Source of the DNA: Candidatus Peregrinibacteria bacterium
GTDB lineage: Bacteria; Patescibacteriota; Gracilibacteria; UM-FILTER-43-11
Direction: 5' to 3'
Assembly: GCA_016220125.1 (NCBI GenBank)
Contig: JACRIF010000097.1
Coordinates: forward strand, 1-21,821
Length of the DNA stretch: 21,821 nucleotides
Shown: in pieces, positions 21,088 through 21,821 of the stretch
Numbering within the stretch: the stretch's first letter is position 1
Layout of the letters: the number at the start of each line of letters is the position of its first letter
The notes under the pieces: model-generated
Databases searched by the model: none
Told to the model about the DNA's origin: nothing
Seen by the model: the letters and a program-made list of their open reading frames with translations, nothing else
Program-made: the position numbers and the translations under genes

Positions 21088-21821
21088 ATGGCTCAACCCG
21101 CGACCATCGAAGGGATTATCAAAAAAGCCAAGGAGCATTTGCCCAGCCTGAATGAGGAACGGGTTCGTTCGGCCTATGAATTCGCCAAAAAGGCCCATGA
21201 CGGGCAATTGCGCCAATCCGGGGAGCCCTACATCCAGCACCCGCTGGAGGTGGCCCAAATCCTGCTCGGGCTCAAGCCCGATGAGGATTCCATCGTGGCC
21301 TGCCTTTTGCACGATGTGCTGGAGGACACCGAGGTGAAATTGCCCGAGATCGAGGCCCTGTTCGGCACCAGCATCTCGCCCCTCCTCAAGGGCTTGGAGA
21401 AATTGGGAAAAGTGTTCTATCAGGGGCGCGAACGCCAAGTCGAGAACCTGAGAAAAATGTTCCTGGCCATGGCCAAGGACATCCGGGTGATCTTGATCAA
21501 ATTGGCGGATCGTTTGCACAACATGCGCACGCTCCATTACATCAAAAAGGAGGAGAAACGGCATATCATCGCGGACGAGACCCTCACCATTTATTCGCCC
21601 ATCGCCTCGCGCCTGGGTATCTACACGCTCAAAAACGAATTGGACACGCTGTGCTTCAAGGTGTTGTATCCCGCCGACTACGAGCGCATCACCAAAGAGA
21701 TGGAGGCCTTCACAGAACTGCAGGAAACCGTGATCCAAACCAGCACCTCCAGCCTTTCGAAAACGCTGGCCCACGAGACAATCCACGCCACCATCGAAGG
21801 CCGGGTCAAAAACCCCTACAG
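21088..21821 (+). CDS. rel: Rel/SpoT-family (p)ppGpp synthetase/hydrolase, N-terminal part, cut by the window end
   Basis: RelA/SpoT homologs make and/or degrade the alarmone (p)ppGpp in the stringent response. The 244 visible residues cover the HD hydrolase domain and the start of the synthetase domain. Hydrolase residues are intact: H51 in HPLEV, H75-D76 and E79-D80 in LLHDVLEDT, D141 in KLADRLHNMRTL. Other family signatures are ENLRKMFLAMAKDIRVILIKL and the ETLTIYSPIASRLGIYTLKNEL region; EGRVKNPY opens the synthetase domain just before the edge. Intact HD residues argue for a bifunctional Rel or SpoT-type enzyme and against a RelA with a dead hydrolase. The rest of the gene is outside the window. 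ATG at 21088 gives the usual N-terminus; it has a strong promoter but no Shine-Dalgarno site, and diverges from gpmI. Confidence 0.93.
   Translation, partial: MAQPATIEGIIKKAKEHLPSLNEERVRSAYEFAKKAHDGQLRQSGEPYIQHPLEVAQILLGLKPDEDSIVACLLHDVLEDTEVKLPEIEALFGTSISPLLKGLEKLGKVFYQGRERQVENLRKMFLAMAKDIRVILIKLADRLHNMRTLHYIKKEEKRHIIADETLTIYSPIASRLGIYTLKNELDTLCFKVLYPADYERITKEMEAFTELQETVIQTSTSSLSKTLAHETIHATIEGRVKNPY

Noticed and set aside
20908..21786. 292-codon minus-strand ORF
   Set aside because: It lies antisense to the unmistakable Rel/SpoT HD domain, which runs off the window end.
74..21821. Alternative code with UGA as Gly (as in Gracilibacteria/Absconditabacteria) or Trp
   Set aside because: Long genes here contain no internal TGA, Gly and Trp use normal codons, and the giant gene ends in TGA just before a new signal peptide.

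Overview
The window holds one long secreted/cell-surface gene cluster on the minus strand (about 18.7 kb down to 0.07 kb), followed by three housekeeping-type genes. Its moderately GC-rich sequence, a giant S-layer-homology (SLH) protein, thrombospondin-3-like calcium repeats, a Myxococcus-type Cys-rich repeat, TTG starts and an almost complete lack of Shine-Dalgarno sequences point to an uncultured bacterium. It is possibly a Patescibacteria/CPR member such as a Peregrinibacteria relative, but this is inference; no rRNA or other firm marker is present. The genetic code looks standard: the 4460-codon ORF contains no internal TGA and ends in TGA.

Layout of the minus-strand cluster, in transcription order. 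(1) A 13.4-kb gene (5324-18706) encodes a mosaic surface protein with a signal peptide, a possible gingipain-like N-domain, Ig-like repeats, FG-GAP/VCBS calcium repeats, two DUF11-like repeats, a Pro-rich hydrophobic stretch, a Leu-Pro repeat, helical regions, three SLH domains and TSP3-like repeats. (2) Six nucleotides later comes a 256-aa secreted protein with nine Cys. (3) Next is a 259-aa secreted helical protein. (4) Two adjacent in-frame ORFs (327 aa and 332 aa) follow. I argue they are one 681-codon gene interrupted by a UGA that sits exactly where the fourth Cys of a DUF4215/TIGR02232 repeat belongs. (5) A 38-codon micro-ORF duplicates the signal peptide of the next gene and is joined to it by a TAATG stop/start overlap. 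(6) A 463-aa secreted protein ends the cluster, followed by a strong terminator at 21-60. All real N-termini in this cluster carry signal peptides, so the products probably work together outside the membrane, with the SLH protein as wall-anchored scaffold (inference).

To the right lie a small TPR/Sel1-like protein (18835-19269, plus), diverging from the giant gene; a perfect 36-bp palindrome between convergent genes; gpmI for glycolytic phosphoglycerate mutase (19344-20858, minus); and a Rel/SpoT-type (p)ppGpp enzyme (21088 to the window edge, plus) with a very good sigma70-type promoter. No tRNA, rRNA, CRISPR array or transposase was seen. Gene-free stretches are short: 18707-18834 (divergent promoters), 19270-19343 (palindromic terminator) and 20859-21087 (two promoters).

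The most interesting observations are the UGA at a conserved Cys position, the duplicated signal-peptide micro-ORF with translational coupling, and the giant protein with its set of Cys-containing secreted partners.
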